This document shows positions 43,692 through 52,717 of a stretch of 64,000 nt of DNA, piece by piece (position 1 is the stretch's first letter; the number at the start of each line of letters is the position of its first letter). The translations under genes and the position numbers were made by a program. Origin of the DNA: Collinsella tanakaei (GTDB lineage Bacteria; Actinomycetota; Coriobacteriia; Coriobacteriales; Coriobacteriaceae). The notes below the pieces were generated by a model. The model saw only the letters and a program-made list of their open reading frames with translations. It searched no databases and was not told the origin of the DNA. The stretch lies in assembly GCF_030373545.1 (NCBI RefSeq), contig NZ_JAUDCO010000005.1:62001-126000 (forward strand), given 5' to 3'.

Positions 43692-44924
43692 TTACAACTT
43701 CAAGATGCTCCGCCCCGTATCGCTCAAACGGAAAACCGGAGGTCTTTTGCTTACCCTTACGATGAGGTTCGCCGAGATCAGCTCATCGAAGGACTTGCGT
43801 GCCGTAGGTTTGCTCACACCCAACCACGCGGCGACATCCGCCATGCGTGTTTCGCGGAACGCATCGAACAGTTCCATCTGCGCCGCGTAAAAGAGGACAT
43901 CGAGCGAGCGCTTGGAGAGGTCGAGTTTGCAGCTGGCAATGCACTCCTCAAGTGTGTCGAGTAGATGACGCTTTTCGTCGAGTTCGGCGATAAGTTGTTC
44001 TTGCGCTTCTGCAACAAGCTCGAGCATTGTCATGACGAAATGCGTGCCCTCTGCGCAATTGAGCTTTCGCTCCGTTACATCGAACGCGCGATAATATACG
44101 CTTTTATGCTCGGCAATCGTTCTTGACAATGATAAGACCGTGGGCAGGGATAGCGGCTTGCTGAGGTGTAGCGCGAGTAGATATCGGCCCGTGCGTCCGT
44201 TCCCATCGTAAAACGGATGGATATAGCCAAATAGGAAATGACAGAGCAGCGCGCTATATGTCTCTGGAATGGCTTCGGAACGAGAAAGCTCAAGCCATTG
44301 TTCGAGCATTTTCTCGATTTTCGCCTCCGGGGAAACTCCAACGTGCACCACTTTTCCGGTGCCGGTTTCGACCACGACCTGCCCTGTACGGAACAAGCTG
44401 TCGCCTAGCTTATCCTTTTCGTCCAGTGCGTCCACTACGATCGCGTCATACGAGCTACGGATATCTTGAAGGGTCCGCGGGGGTTGAGGGTTATCGATGA
44501 GTCCGAGGTAGAGCTTCGCGAATTCAAAAAACGGCGCATGTCGCCCCGGCGATTCGCTGAATACCGATCTGCGCTGTGCTTCCTCGAGGGCCAGCTCAAT
44601 GTCGCGGTGCGTACTGTGTACGCCCTCGATTTCGTTGCTGCAGACCACCTCATCCATGATGAGCGTCCGAATATAGGCGCCGAGTGCGGCGGTTGGAAGG
44701 CTGCGCCACAGAGCAGATACCTTGCGCTCTCTTCTCAGCACTTGCTCGTTCATCAATGACAACTCGCGTGGAACGGCGAGGTACAGTTCGCCCGTATCCA
44801 GGTGGATTCCCGTACGGAATGTCGATTCGCTTTCGAGTCGCTGTTGGAGCAAGAGCTCATGATTCTGATATCTATCGGAGGAACCGTCAGCATAGAAGAG
44901 CTTTTCAAGCGTTGCGTATGCCAT
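43692..44924 (-). CDS. Fic-domain protein (putative AMP transferase)
   Basis: Fic enzymes usually transfer AMP from ATP to a hydroxyl of a target protein. The core motif HPFYDGNGRTGR (residues 236-247) is complete, with catalytic His and both Arg. An inhibitory helix motif (S96-NEI-E100-G101) precedes it, making this a class II, self-inhibited Fic. The C-terminus is a winged helix (MADVAAWLGVSKPTARKSFDELI), a common architecture of free-standing bacterial Fic proteins of 370-410 residues. Codon use is less GC-biased than in neighbouring genes, suggesting acquisition. It lies between two YitT paralogues and is preceded by an unusual hairpin array. No antitoxin-like partner is seen, so a classic toxin-antitoxin role is doubtful. 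Confidence 0.9.
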   Translation of the reverse strand: MAYATLEKLFYADGSSDRYQNHELLLQQRLESESTFRTGIHLDTGELYLAVPRELSLMNEQVLRRERKVSALWRSLPTAALGAYIRTLIMDEVVCSNEIEGVHSTHRDIELALEEAQRRSVFSESPGRHAPFFEFAKLYLGLIDNPQPPRTLQDIRSSYDAIVVDALDEKDKLGDSLFRTGQVVVETGTGKVVHVGVSPEAKIEKMLEQWLELSRSEAIPETYSALLCHFLFGYIHPFYDGNGRTGRYLLALHLSKPLSLPTVLSLSRTIAEHKSVYYRAFDVTERKLNCAEGTHFVMTMLELVAEAQEQLIAELDEKRHLLDTLEECIASCKLDLSKRSLDVLFYAAQMELFDAFRETRMADVAAWLGVSKPTARKSFDELISANLIVRVSKRPPVFRLSDTGRSILKL

Positions 44925-44944
44925 GCATCCTCCCCGAATCGGTA

Positions 44945-45112
44945 ATTTCTTTCCGATAGTCTAGCGTATTTCTATGCTATCGGAAAGAAATAGCGTATTT
45001 TTTCCGATAGCATCGAGTTGCTCACGTCTATCGGAAAGAAATCGTTGATTCTTTCCGATAGCTATGGGGTAGAGGAGCCTATCGGCAAGCAGAAACTCTT
45101 TCTTTCCGATAG
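44945..45112. repeat. Seven-copy alternating inverted-repeat array upstream of fic
   Basis: CTATCGGAAAGAAAT and its complement alternate: complement at 44945-44959, forward 44977-44991, complement 44997-45010, forward 45028-45042, complement 45048-45061, a shortened forward copy at 45079-45090, complement 45099-45112. Adjacent pairs fold into three hairpins about 51 bases apart. It lies between the fic start and the end of YitT paralogue 2, within the fic 5' region. Flanks are partly conserved too: both strands would encode related peptides (IGKxxxFLSDR-like), but no ribosome-binding site or continuous gene supports translation. Confidence 0.8.
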
Positions 45113-45208
45113 GGAGGGGTTGCCGGGGCCTGCGGAAAACCGATCGCCTGTCGTGCGCAACCGGCTCGGGATCGCAGCCCGCTGCGGCAATACCGCTCGC
45201 GGTCGCCG

Positions 45209-46204
45209 CTACCTGCCGTCGTCCTGCAGCAGCGCATTGCGCTTGCGGGTCGCCGACGAGCGCGGCGGCAGCTTGTCCGGGTCGGGCACGGCGGTCGGTA
45301 CCGGCTCGTCGACGTGCCCGTGCCACCAGCCGCCGATGAAGTTGTCGGTGCGTAGGATATTGATCACCACGCCGGGGTCGATATCGCGCATGAGCTTGAC
45401 GATGTCCTCCGACTCGTAGGTGGAAACCACCGCGTGCAGCAGGTACATCTTTTCGCGGCTGTAGCCGCCGATGATCTCGGCGCAGCTGATGCCGTGCTGG
45501 AAGCGCTCGATGTAGGCGGTCATGATCTCGTCGGCGTACTTCGTGGTCACCTGCAGCGTCACGCGGTCGTACCGGTGGTAGAAGCTGTCGATCGACTTGG
45601 TCGAGATGAACTGGAACACGATGGCGTACGCGGCGTTGTCCCACCCGAACATCGCGCCGAAAATCACGAGCACGAGGCAGTTGCCCGCGAACACGAAGCC
45701 CCAGATGGTCTTGCCGGTTCGGTTGGACACGAGCAGGGCGATGAAGTCGGTGCCGCCCGTGGACGCGCCCGCCTTGAGCGCGAGCGCGATGGAGATGCCC
45801 GACAGAAAGCCGCCGAACACCACGAGCAGCATCTTGTCGTCGAGTAGCGGCTCAAAGTGGAATATCTGCAGGAACAGGGAGGACAGCGCAACCTGCATCA
45901 TGGAGAAGAGCACGAAGCGGTGGCTGATGCTCTTCCAGCACAGGATGGCGACGGGCACGTTGAGCGCAAGCATGCCGAGCGAGGTGTCGATGCGCACGCC
46001 GCCAAGCGAGGTGATGCGATCGAGCAGCACGGCGATGCCGGTAAAACCGCTCGGCAGCAGGTCGGCGGGGTTCACGAACGCCTGGATGAGGAACGCTTGG
46101 AGTAGGGCAGATGCCGTGACTGCCACCGCGGTGATGATGCGGCGGACGACGGTGAGGCGTGCGAGCTCGTGGGCGCGATCGGTCAGGGTATCGGCTGCTG
46201 CCAC
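45209..46204 (-). CDS. YitT-family membrane protein, paralogue 2
   Basis: A 331-residue paralogue of the protein at 42590, with matching helices (LLPSGFTGIAVLLDRI, ALKAGASTGGTDFIALLVSNRTGKT, STKSIDSFYHRYDRVTLQ) and the DUF2179 domain (VSTYESEDIVKLMRDIDPGVVINI). The tail is short and basic (SSATRKRNALLQDDGR). The ATG follows AAGGAGG with five bases of spacing. Its direction is opposite to paralogue 1, so the pair faces inward around fic. Function unknown; transport of a small solute or ion is the usual guess. Confidence 0.85.
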   Translation of the reverse strand: MAAADTLTDRAHELARLTVVRRIITAVAVTASALLQAFLIQAFVNPADLLPSGFTGIAVLLDRITSLGGVRIDTSLGMLALNVPVAILCWKSISHRFVLFSMMQVALSSLFLQIFHFEPLLDDKMLLVVFGGFLSGISIALALKAGASTGGTDFIALLVSNRTGKTIWGFVFAGNCLVLVIFGAMFGWDNAAYAIVFQFISTKSIDSFYHRYDRVTLQVTTKYADEIMTAYIERFQHGISCAEIIGGYSREKMYLLHAVVSTYESEDIVKLMRDIDPGVVINILRTDNFIGGWWHGHVDEPVPTAVPDPDKLPPRSSATRKRNALLQDDGR

Positions 46205-46790
46205 AGGTCCTCCTTATGGGTATCGGCGGGTATCGCGCCGATTCTATCACGCGCGCCGCGCCGCAACGCGAGGGCCCGCAGGGGTATCGGCTTCGTCATG
46301 CCGTCCACACGCTTGGGTTTCGCTGCGCCTGACCGTGCTGCGCCGGTGCGCTGTGGGCGGTCTGGCACCCTTGCGGCTTGGCGCTCCTGGCGCCCTTGCG
46401 GCTTGGCGGCTTGGCGGCTTGGCGACGCGAAGTGAGCGCTTGGATCGGCGGGCCTGACATATACCGATTAGGGACGAGCTTGTGACCTGCCGTTTTTCTG
46501 TCGCGGAGACGGTCTGTACCGAGCGATTTCAAAATGAAGCGCTCACTTCGTAAGGGTCAGTAGCTTTATATTGTGTTCTATTACTTATGTATGTAGCGAA
46601 AGGTGCGCTTTGCCCACCGGCGGTATAGCGACCTCTGTCGTATAATCCTCTGGCAAGCTATGCGGAGGCGGAGGTCACGCTTTGGCAAGGCCGTGCCGAC
46701 GGGGCCTCGTCGGGACGGAGAGCATGCTGGGGCAGGGGCCGCGCCGGGGCGGAGAGCGCTCGCGGCAAGGGGGCGGAGGTGGCAAGCGGC
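46205..46790. other. Intergenic region with low-complexity and inverted repeats
   Basis: About 585 bases. Near 46363-46425 there are short tandem CGGCTTGG-type repeats. AAGCGCTCACTTCG occurs as an inverted pair (46428-46441 and 46537-46550), spanning 123 bases. The 16-base GAAGCGCTCACTTCGT at 46536 is matched with one change at 57239-57254. The stretch 46550-46600 is AT-rich. No gene is called. Confidence 0.5.
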
Positions 46791-48788
46791 ATGGCCGACA
46801 TCATGGACGAAGCGAGGCAGACGCTCTCGCGCTACTTTGGCTATGAGGCCTTTCGCCCCGGCCAGGACCGTCTGGTCCAGGCGATTCTTTCTGGCCGCGA
46901 CGCCTTGGGCGTCATGCCGACGGGCGCGGGCAAATCCATTTGCTATCAGGTCCCCGCGCTCATGCTGCCCGGCATCACCTTCGTGGTGAGTCCCCTCGTC
47001 TCACTCATGGGCGACCAGGTGCGCGCGCTCAAGGCGACGGGCGCGCGACCGAGCTTTCTCAACTCGTCGCTTTCGCCCGCACAGCAAAACACCGTGCTCA
47101 AGCGCGCCCGCGAGGGCTGGTACCAGATCATGTACGTGGCGCCCGAGCGCCTGCTCGAGCCGCGCTTCCTCGCGTTCGCCCAGGCTGCGGCCGCATCCGA
47201 TGGCATCGGCGTGCCGCTCGTGGCGGTCGACGAGGCGCACTGCATCTCGCAGTGGGGCCAAGATTTCCGCCCGTCGTATCTCGAGATCGCGCAGTTCGTG
47301 GACGCGCTGCCCGCACGTCCGGTCGTGGCGGCCTTCACCGCGACGGCGACCGAGCGCGTCCGCGCCGATATCGTCTCGATGCTCGGGCTGCACCGCCCTG
47401 AGACCGTGGTGACCGGCTTTGATCGCGCGAACCTCTTCTTCGGCGTGGAGGAGATGGGCGACAAGGCCAAGACGGTGTGGATCCGCGATTACGCGCTCGC
47501 CCACGCCGACGAGAGCGGCATCGTGTACTGCTCGACCCGCAAGGCCGTCGACGAGCTGTATCTCAAGCTCGCCCACGCGCTCGAGCCGCAGGGCGTCCAC
47601 GTGGTGCGCTACCATGCGGGAATGTCCAACGCGGACCGTACGGAAAGCCAGGTTGCCTTCATCAACGACACGGCGCCGGTCATCGTGGCGACCAACGCCT
47701 TCGGCATGGGTATCGACAAGCCCAACGTGCGCTACGTGATCCACAACAACGTGCCCGAGAGCATCGAGGCTTACTATCAGGAGGCGGGCCGTGCCGGTCG
47801 CGATGGCGATCCGGCGAGCTGCTATTTGCTGTGGAACGGCAACGACTTCCGCCTGCGCCGCTATCTCATAGACCGCGAATACGACGGCGACGAGTTCATG
47901 ACCGAGGTGCGCGAGTTCGCGCGCCAGAATCGCTATCGGCTGCTGGGCGCCATGGAGGGCTACTGCCAGACGACGGGCTGTCTGCACGAATACATCCTGC
48001 GCTACTTCGGCGACGAGGGTGCGCTGGGGACGGACATCTCCGCTGCGCAAGGCGGCACGGCGGATGGTTCGTCCGCGGGGTGCGGCGCCTGCTCAAACTG
48101 CACGACGCCGTACGAGACCGAGGACGTGACCGACATCGCGCGCGCCGCGATCGAGTTCGTGCGCGATACCGGCGGGCGTTTCGGCCGGGCGATCGTGGCG
48201 GACGCGCTGCACGGTGCCAACAACGAGAAGATCCGCGGCTACCGCTTGGACGAGGTTGCGGGCTACGGGGTGCTGGCAGGCGAAAAGACCGCGCACATCA
48301 AGGATGTGATCGGTCAGCTGATCGGCCGCGGCTACCTCGTGCAGTCGCAGGGACAATATCCGGTTGTGAGCTTGGGGCCCCACGCCGTCGAGGCGCTTGC
48401 CGACAGCAGCGAGCAGCCGTTCTCGTTCACGATGAAGCGGCGCGCGGCGCAGGCACGGGCAAAGACCCGCGTGCAGCGGGCGGTCGACCGCGTGCGCAGC
48501 CAGATCGAGGCCGAACAGGACCTGGCGTCCGCGCCGACCCGCCCGCACGTGGGAGACGACGCGGAGCTGTTCGAGCGTCTGCGAGAGCTGCGACGCGACT
48601 TCGCCGCCGAACGCCAGTGGGCGCCCTACATGGTCTGCTCGGACAAGGCGCTGCGCGGCATGTGCCGGCGTCGTCCGCTCACCCGCGATGAGTTGCTGGA
48701 AGTTCCCGGCATCGGCGAGAAGAAGGCCGACGATTTCGGCGACGCGTTCCTGTCGGCCATCCGGCAGTTCGAGGATGAGCGGCTGTAA
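46791..48788 (+). CDS. recQ: RecQ-family ATP-dependent DNA helicase
   Basis: A 3'-5' helicase for recombination and repair. The 665-residue protein has Walker A MPTGAGKSICYQ, the DEAH-type box VDEAHCISQWGQDFRPSY, the aromatic-rich loop, motif VI EAGRAGRDG, a zinc-binding region with Cys in GYCQTTGCLHEYILRYFG and GCGACSNC, the RQC winged helix and a C-terminal HRDC domain ending in LLEVPGIGEKKADDFG. The start at ATG 46791 has GGAGGTG nine bases upstream; the in-frame GTG at 46779 overlaps that site and is rejected. Confidence 0.95.
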   Translation: MADIMDEARQTLSRYFGYEAFRPGQDRLVQAILSGRDALGVMPTGAGKSICYQVPALMLPGITFVVSPLVSLMGDQVRALKATGARPSFLNSSLSPAQQNTVLKRAREGWYQIMYVAPERLLEPRFLAFAQAAAASDGIGVPLVAVDEAHCISQWGQDFRPSYLEIAQFVDALPARPVVAAFTATATERVRADIVSMLGLHRPETVVTGFDRANLFFGVEEMGDKAKTVWIRDYALAHADESGIVYCSTRKAVDELYLKLAHALEPQGVHVVRYHAGMSNADRTESQVAFINDTAPVIVATNAFGMGIDKPNVRYVIHNNVPESIEAYYQEAGRAGRDGDPASCYLLWNGNDFRLRRYLIDREYDGDEFMTEVREFARQNRYRLLGAMEGYCQTTGCLHEYILRYFGDEGALGTDISAAQGGTADGSSAGCGACSNCTTPYETEDVTDIARAAIEFVRDTGGRFGRAIVADALHGANNEKIRGYRLDEVAGYGVLAGEKTAHIKDVIGQLIGRGYLVQSQGQYPVVSLGPHAVEALADSSEQPFSFTMKRRAAQARAKTRVQRAVDRVRSQIEAEQDLASAPTRPHVGDDAELFERLRELRRDFAAERQWAPYMVCSDKALRGMCRRRPLTRDELLEVPGIGEKKADDFGDAFLSAIRQFEDERL

Positions 48789-48920
48789 GGATTCGCCGTC
48801 TACTGGGGAAGGGTGGCGGCAGCGACGGGTCGGAACGTGCCGCCTACCTGCTCAATCGGAGATTGAACCGGACCTCGTGAGATAATCGACCCACGCACGC
48901 CGTCCTGATCGGGGGTCATC

Positions 48921-50258
48921 ATGTTCTGTAGGCACTGTGGGAAGAAGCTGCCGGACGACTCGCATTTTTGCACGTACTGCGGCAAGAACGTCGAGGTGGA
49001 CGACGATGCGGCTCAGGTCGAGGGCGACGCGGCGACCGTCGATGACGGCACGACCTCCGACGCTCGGGAGCCTGCGGACGATGGCGTGTCGGTCGCCGAG
49101 CCGTTGAACGATGGGCTCGCCGCGACGGACGCCGCGGTCGGTCGCGATGACGCCGCGAACGTCGGTGCCGCGACAGACACCGCATCCGCATCCGATGACG
49201 CCGCGCACGCCGACGCCGCCGCGCCCCCAGCCGGCTTTACCTCGGATGCCCCTGCTGCGTCGCATGCGCCGAGCGGTTCCCGCGCCGACGTCGCATCGAC
49301 GAAGCGCTGGATACCCATCGCCATCGCGGTGGCGGTCGTGGTCATCGCCGCCATCGGTATCGGTGTGTTCGCGCAACAGCGCGCCGAGGCCGAGCGCATC
49401 GCCCAGCAGGAGCGTGCGGAGCGCGAGCGGGAACAGGAGGAGCGCCTCGAACGGCTTTCGATTGCCCACGATGTGAGAATCGGTGTTTCCGCAAACGGAT
49501 GGGATACCGATGACGGCAGCACGCCGCTGCCGGTGCATGTCGAGGGGATGACCGACGCCGGCGACACCTACGAGGAGATCCAATTCGTCGACGGCGCCGG
49601 CAACGGCATCTCGCTTTTGCCGGGAACCTACACGATCGACGTCGCCGCATCGCCCTTTGCGGAATACGGGCGCATGTACGATTACACGGTCGACCCGTTC
49701 ACGGTCGAGGTCGATGACGACCTCGAGGAAAAGATCCTGATCGACCTGTCGGATGAGATTCAGATCGAGCTCACCTATCCCGACAACCTCACGGAAGACG
49801 GTATCGAGCGGGCGCGCGAGATCGCGCTGAACGGCGGCTACGACGAGGCCGATGAGCTGGCGGACAAGGCGTACGAGCGCTATTTCGACGACGAGGACGA
49901 CGATGACGACCGCACTCCCTCCTCATCCACGAGCTCCTCGGGTCTCAACACGAAGACCTACGACGGCGACTTCTTCGAGATCGACTTGCCTGCGGCATGG
50001 GAGATCAATGTCGCCAGCGGTGGCGGGGACGTGCTTGCGCGTCATTCCATCAAGCTCGAGGGCGAGACCATCCTGACGATCGACGTCATGGTGGGCGACG
50101 AGGACGTTTCCGGCACTATCACCGATGCGGGCGGCATGGAAAAGCTCGGGGTGACAAGCGACGGCAACGCGGTCATCGCCGTGCGCGGCAACGGGACCGT
50201 CGCCTACAACAGCATGGAGCTTATCGCGCAGACGCTCAAGACCATCGACATCGACTAG
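48921..50258 (+). CDS. Zinc-ribbon membrane protein, unknown function
   Basis: A 445-residue protein with an N-terminal zinc ribbon (CRHCGKKLPDDSHFCTYCG), a long acidic Asp/Ala-rich region (~28-120), one membrane helix (near 130-150, IPIAIAVAVVVIAAIGIGV), a charged coiled coil (QQRAEAERIAQQERAERE) and extracytoplasmic domains: a beta-rich module containing LLPGTYTIDVAASPF, a very acidic DDEDDDDD linker with Ser-rich stretch, and a C-terminal module starting YDGDFFEIDLPAAWEINV. The layout resembles other anaerobe zinc-ribbon membrane proteins; I cannot assign a role. It ends near a GC-rich hairpin and converges on the dehydrogenase gene. Confidence 0.75.
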   Translation: MFCRHCGKKLPDDSHFCTYCGKNVEVDDDAAQVEGDAATVDDGTTSDAREPADDGVSVAEPLNDGLAATDAAVGRDDAANVGAATDTASASDDAAHADAAAPPAGFTSDAPAASHAPSGSRADVASTKRWIPIAIAVAVVVIAAIGIGVFAQQRAEAERIAQQERAEREREQEERLERLSIAHDVRIGVSANGWDTDDGSTPLPVHVEGMTDAGDTYEEIQFVDGAGNGISLLPGTYTIDVAASPFAEYGRMYDYTVDPFTVEVDDDLEEKILIDLSDEIQIELTYPDNLTEDGIERAREIALNGGYDEADELADKAYERYFDDEDDDDDRTPSSSTSSSGLNTKTYDGDFFEIDLPAAWEINVASGGGDVLARHSIKLEGETILTIDVMVGDEDVSGTITDAGGMEKLGVTSDGNAVIAVRGNGTVAYNSMELIAQTLKTIDID

Positions 50259-50280
50259 CTGCCGAGGATCGAACCGAAAA

Positions 50281-50316
50281 GCGGCGCGGGTGCATGAAGT
50301 CGCCCGCGCCGCGTGC
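50281..50316. terminator. Hairpin between convergent genes
   Basis: GCGGCGCGGG (50281-50290) pairs exactly with 50303-50312. It lies between the zinc-ribbon gene and the end of the dehydrogenase gene; no T-run. Confidence 0.5.
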
Positions 50317-50397
50317 TGTATGCAGCGTTGTGCTATCGCCGGCCGCCTTGCTTCGTCGTACTATCGCGGACCGCGCCCGCTCGCTGCATGTTCCGCC

Positions 50398-51354
50398 CTA
50401 CCACCAGGTCAGGCGCGCGATGTTGTCGCGGATGTGCTCGCAGCTGGCGTGGAAGCCTGCGCGTTCGTCGTCGGACAGGTCCAGTTCGAGCACGCGCTCG
50501 ACACCGTTGCGCCCGATGATGCACGGCAGCGACGAGAAGATCCCCTCTTCGCCGTATTGGCCGGTGAGCAGTGTGGACGCGGCAAGCACGGCGTGCTCGT
50601 CGTGGAAGATCGCCGCGACCAGCCGCGCAGCAGCGCCGGCAACGGCGTACTCGGTGCAGTGCTTGCCAGCCATGGTCACATAGCCGCCGCGCCGTGCGAG
50701 CTCCTCGACCTCAGCCAGGTCAAACCCGAAGTGCTCAGGATCGGCCGCCGCAAGCTCGGAGAGCAGCACGCCGGAGATGCTCGCGGACTTCCAAGCCGCA
50801 ATCTGCGAAAAGCCGTGCTCGCCAATCATGTAGGTGTCGATGGACTTGGGGTCCAGTCCGCCGCAAGCAAGCGAGATCTGCGAGCGCAGGCGCGCCGAGT
50901 CAAGGCCCGTGCCGCTGCCGATAATGCGCGCAGGGTCGTAGCCGGTCAAATGCCAGATCTCGGTCGCCACTACGTCGCAGGGATTGGCGATAGTGACCCA
51001 GATGCCCTGGAAGCCCGCATCGACCACACGGTTAGCGAAGGTCCGGCAAGCGTCCGTGGTGTAGAACAGCTCGCCGTCGCGGTTGGTGGCAGACAGCGAG
51101 ACGTCGCCCGCGGCGTTGACGATGATGTCGCAGCCGGCGAGCTTCTCGTAGGTGTCGCCGCAGTTCACGATCGCGGCGTTATAGGGGCAAAAGGCCAGCG
51201 AGTCGCGTAGGTCCTGGACCTCGGAGGCAAGCTTCTGCGCATCGATGTCGCACAGGTAGAGCTCGTCGACGAGCCCCTGCAACAGCAGGGTGTTAGCCAC
51301 ATGGGCCCCCACGTGCCCCAGTCCGATGATGCCGACCGTCCTCGCGTCGCTCAT
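50398..51354 (-). CDS. L-lactate/L-2-hydroxyacid dehydrogenase family
   Basis: A 318-residue NAD-dependent dehydrogenase: Rossmann motif [13 protein letters not shown], conserved Arg/Asp ([15 protein letters not shown]) and catalytic His in [10 protein letters not shown]. In L-lactate dehydrogenases the specificity loop reads AGANQKPGETR; here it reads [11 protein letters not shown], keeping the final Arg but replacing the Gln at the discriminating position by Ser. That suggests a substrate larger than pyruvate, as in L-2-hydroxyisocaproate dehydrogenases, although lactate cannot be excluded. AAGGCGG precedes the ATG at 51354. It is divergent from metA, with a TACAAT at about 51401 for the metA side. 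Confidence 0.85.
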   Translation of the reverse strand: MSDARTVGIIGLGHVGAHVANTLLLQGLVDELYLCDIDAQKLASEVQDLRDSLAFCPYNAAIVNCGDTYEKLAGCDIIVNAAGDVSLSATNRDGELFYTTDACRTFANRVVDAGFQGIWVTIANPCDVVATEIWHLTGYDPARIIGSGTGLDSARLRSQISLACGGLDPKSIDTYMIGEHGFSQIAAWKSASISGVLLSELAAADPEHFGFDLAEVEELARRGGYVTMAGKHCTEYAVAGAAARLVAAIFHDEHAVLAASTLLTGQYGEEGIFSSLPCIIGRNGVERVLELDLSDDERAGFHASCEHIRDNIARLTWW

Positions 51355-51484
51355 GATGCCGCCTTTCCTTCGAGTTCTACCTGCTCCCATTTTAGCGCGG
51401 TACAATGGACAAACCGAACGCTTCGTCCGTCCGACTCGTTCAGGCGACCGCTCGCCGCCGCGTCGGGCACAAGGAGATCCGCAC

Positions 51485-52408
51485 ATGCCGATTCGCATTC
51501 CCGACGCGCTGCCCGCCACCGAGACACTCAAAGGCGAGAACATCTTCGTCATGACGGAGTACCGGGCCATTCATCAGGATATTCGCCCGCTGCATGTGCT
51601 CATCTTGAACCTCATGCCCACCAAAATCGCCACCGAGACCCAGATCATGCGCAAGCTGTCCAACACGCCGCTGCAGATCGAGGTCGAGCTCATGCGCACC
51701 AAGAGCCACGAGGCCACGCACGTCGCGGCGAGCCACCTGGAGACGTTCTACCGCACCTTCGATGAGGTGCGCGACCGCCATTACGACGGCCTCATCATCA
51801 CGGGCGCGCCGGTCGAGCAGATGCCGTTCGAGCAGGTCGACTACTGGCCCGAGCTGTGCGACATCATGGAGTGGTCGACGACCAACGTGCACTCCACGCT
51901 GCACATCTGCTGGGGTGCGCAGGCGGGATTGTACTACCACTACGGGATCGACAAGTACGACCTGCCGGCCAAGGCGTCCGGTGTGTTCGAGCATCGGCTG
52001 GTCAAGTCGTCGAGCCCGCTCGTGCGTGGACTGGATGACCGCTTCTGGGCGGTGCATTCGCGCAACACCGGCGTGCGTCGCGAGGACGTGGAGGCCGTGC
52101 CCGAACTCGAGGTCATCGCGGTGTCCGACGAGGTCGGGCTGTATATCGTCAAGTCGACGGACAGCCGGCGGTTCTTCATCTTCGGCCATCCCGAGTACGA
52201 TGCCGACACGCTGCGGCTCGAGTACGAGCGCGACGTCAAGCGCGGCATCGACCCCGAGATCCCGGTCAACTATTTCCCCAACGACGACCCGGCACAACCG
52301 CCGCTCAACGTCTGGCGCGCGCAGGCGCAGCTGCTCTACACCAACTGGCTGAACTACTACGTCTACCAGACCACGCCCTACGACATCCGCCAGGCCGGCG
52401 GCGCGTAA
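51485..52408 (+). CDS. metA: Homoserine O-acyltransferase MetA (probably O-acetyltransferase)
   Basis: First committed step of methionine synthesis: acylates homoserine. The 307-residue protein has [11 protein letters not shown] at the start, the nucleophile Cys in [18 protein letters not shown], and the His/Glu in FGHPEYD and YERD. The acyl-CoA selecting position reads GAPVEQM, with Glu where E. coli MetA has Gly; that Glu is associated with acetyl- rather than succinyl-CoA use in Bacillus MetA. AAGGAGA lies seven bases before ATG 51485. The gene is divergent from the dehydrogenase; no SAM riboswitch was recognised in the short leader. Confidence 0.93.
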   Translation: MPIRIPDALPATETLKGENIFVMTEYRAIHQDIRPLHVLILNLMPTKIATETQIMRKLSNTPLQIEVELMRTKSHEATHVAASHLETFYRTFDEVRDRHYDGLIITGAPVEQMPFEQVDYWPELCDIMEWSTTNVHSTLHICWGAQAGLYYHYGIDKYDLPAKASGVFEHRLVKSSSPLVRGLDDRFWAVHSRNTGVRREDVEAVPELEVIAVSDEVGLYIVKSTDSRRFFIFGHPEYDADTLRLEYERDVKRGIDPEIPVNYFPNDDPAQPPLNVWRAQAQLLYTNWLNYYVYQTTPYDIRQAGGA

Positions 52409-52463
52409 CGGCAGCGGCGGACGACGCCGCGAGCGCGTTTTGCGCGCCGGCGCGGCTCTAGGT

Positions 52464-52674
52464 GGACAATTTGTTCAGATATGAAGGTTTGGGCGGCCAT
52501 AATCTGGCAGGATCAGGGCCTTCGAAAGCTGTCGCTTCAGGATGCTATCGTTTTGTGACGTGATGACAATATAAAATCTGTCCGGTGCCTGCGTTCGCCA
52601 GTCTGTCGGCGCTTCAGCATGTCTGGGCGCCCCGATTTCCGCGGCCCAAACCTTCATATCTGAACAAATTGTCC
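52464..52674. mobile_element. MITE-like element, copy B
   Basis: A 211-bp stretch bounded by 31-base perfect inverted ends (52464-52494 and 52644-52674) starting GGACAATTTGTTCAGATATG. Copy A at 36402 has the same ends and nearly the same length but a different interior. It lies between the convergent metA and glycosylase/5-FCL genes. No coding frame, transposase or clear target duplication is present. Confidence 0.75.
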
Positions 52675-52717
52675 CGCTTGGGGTCGATACGATGCGTGGC
52701 GGGGCCCGAATCAGGCG

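Noticed and set aside
43692-44924. Fic as toxin of a toxin-antitoxin module
   Set aside because: The inhibitory helix is within the protein (class II) and no small antitoxin gene is adjacent.
44945-45112. CRISPR array
   Set aside because: Repeats alternate in orientation, are only 15 bases long, have short irregular spacers and no cas genes.
51364-51484. SAM riboswitch before metA
   Set aside because: The leader is short and shows no recognisable SAM aptamer pairing.
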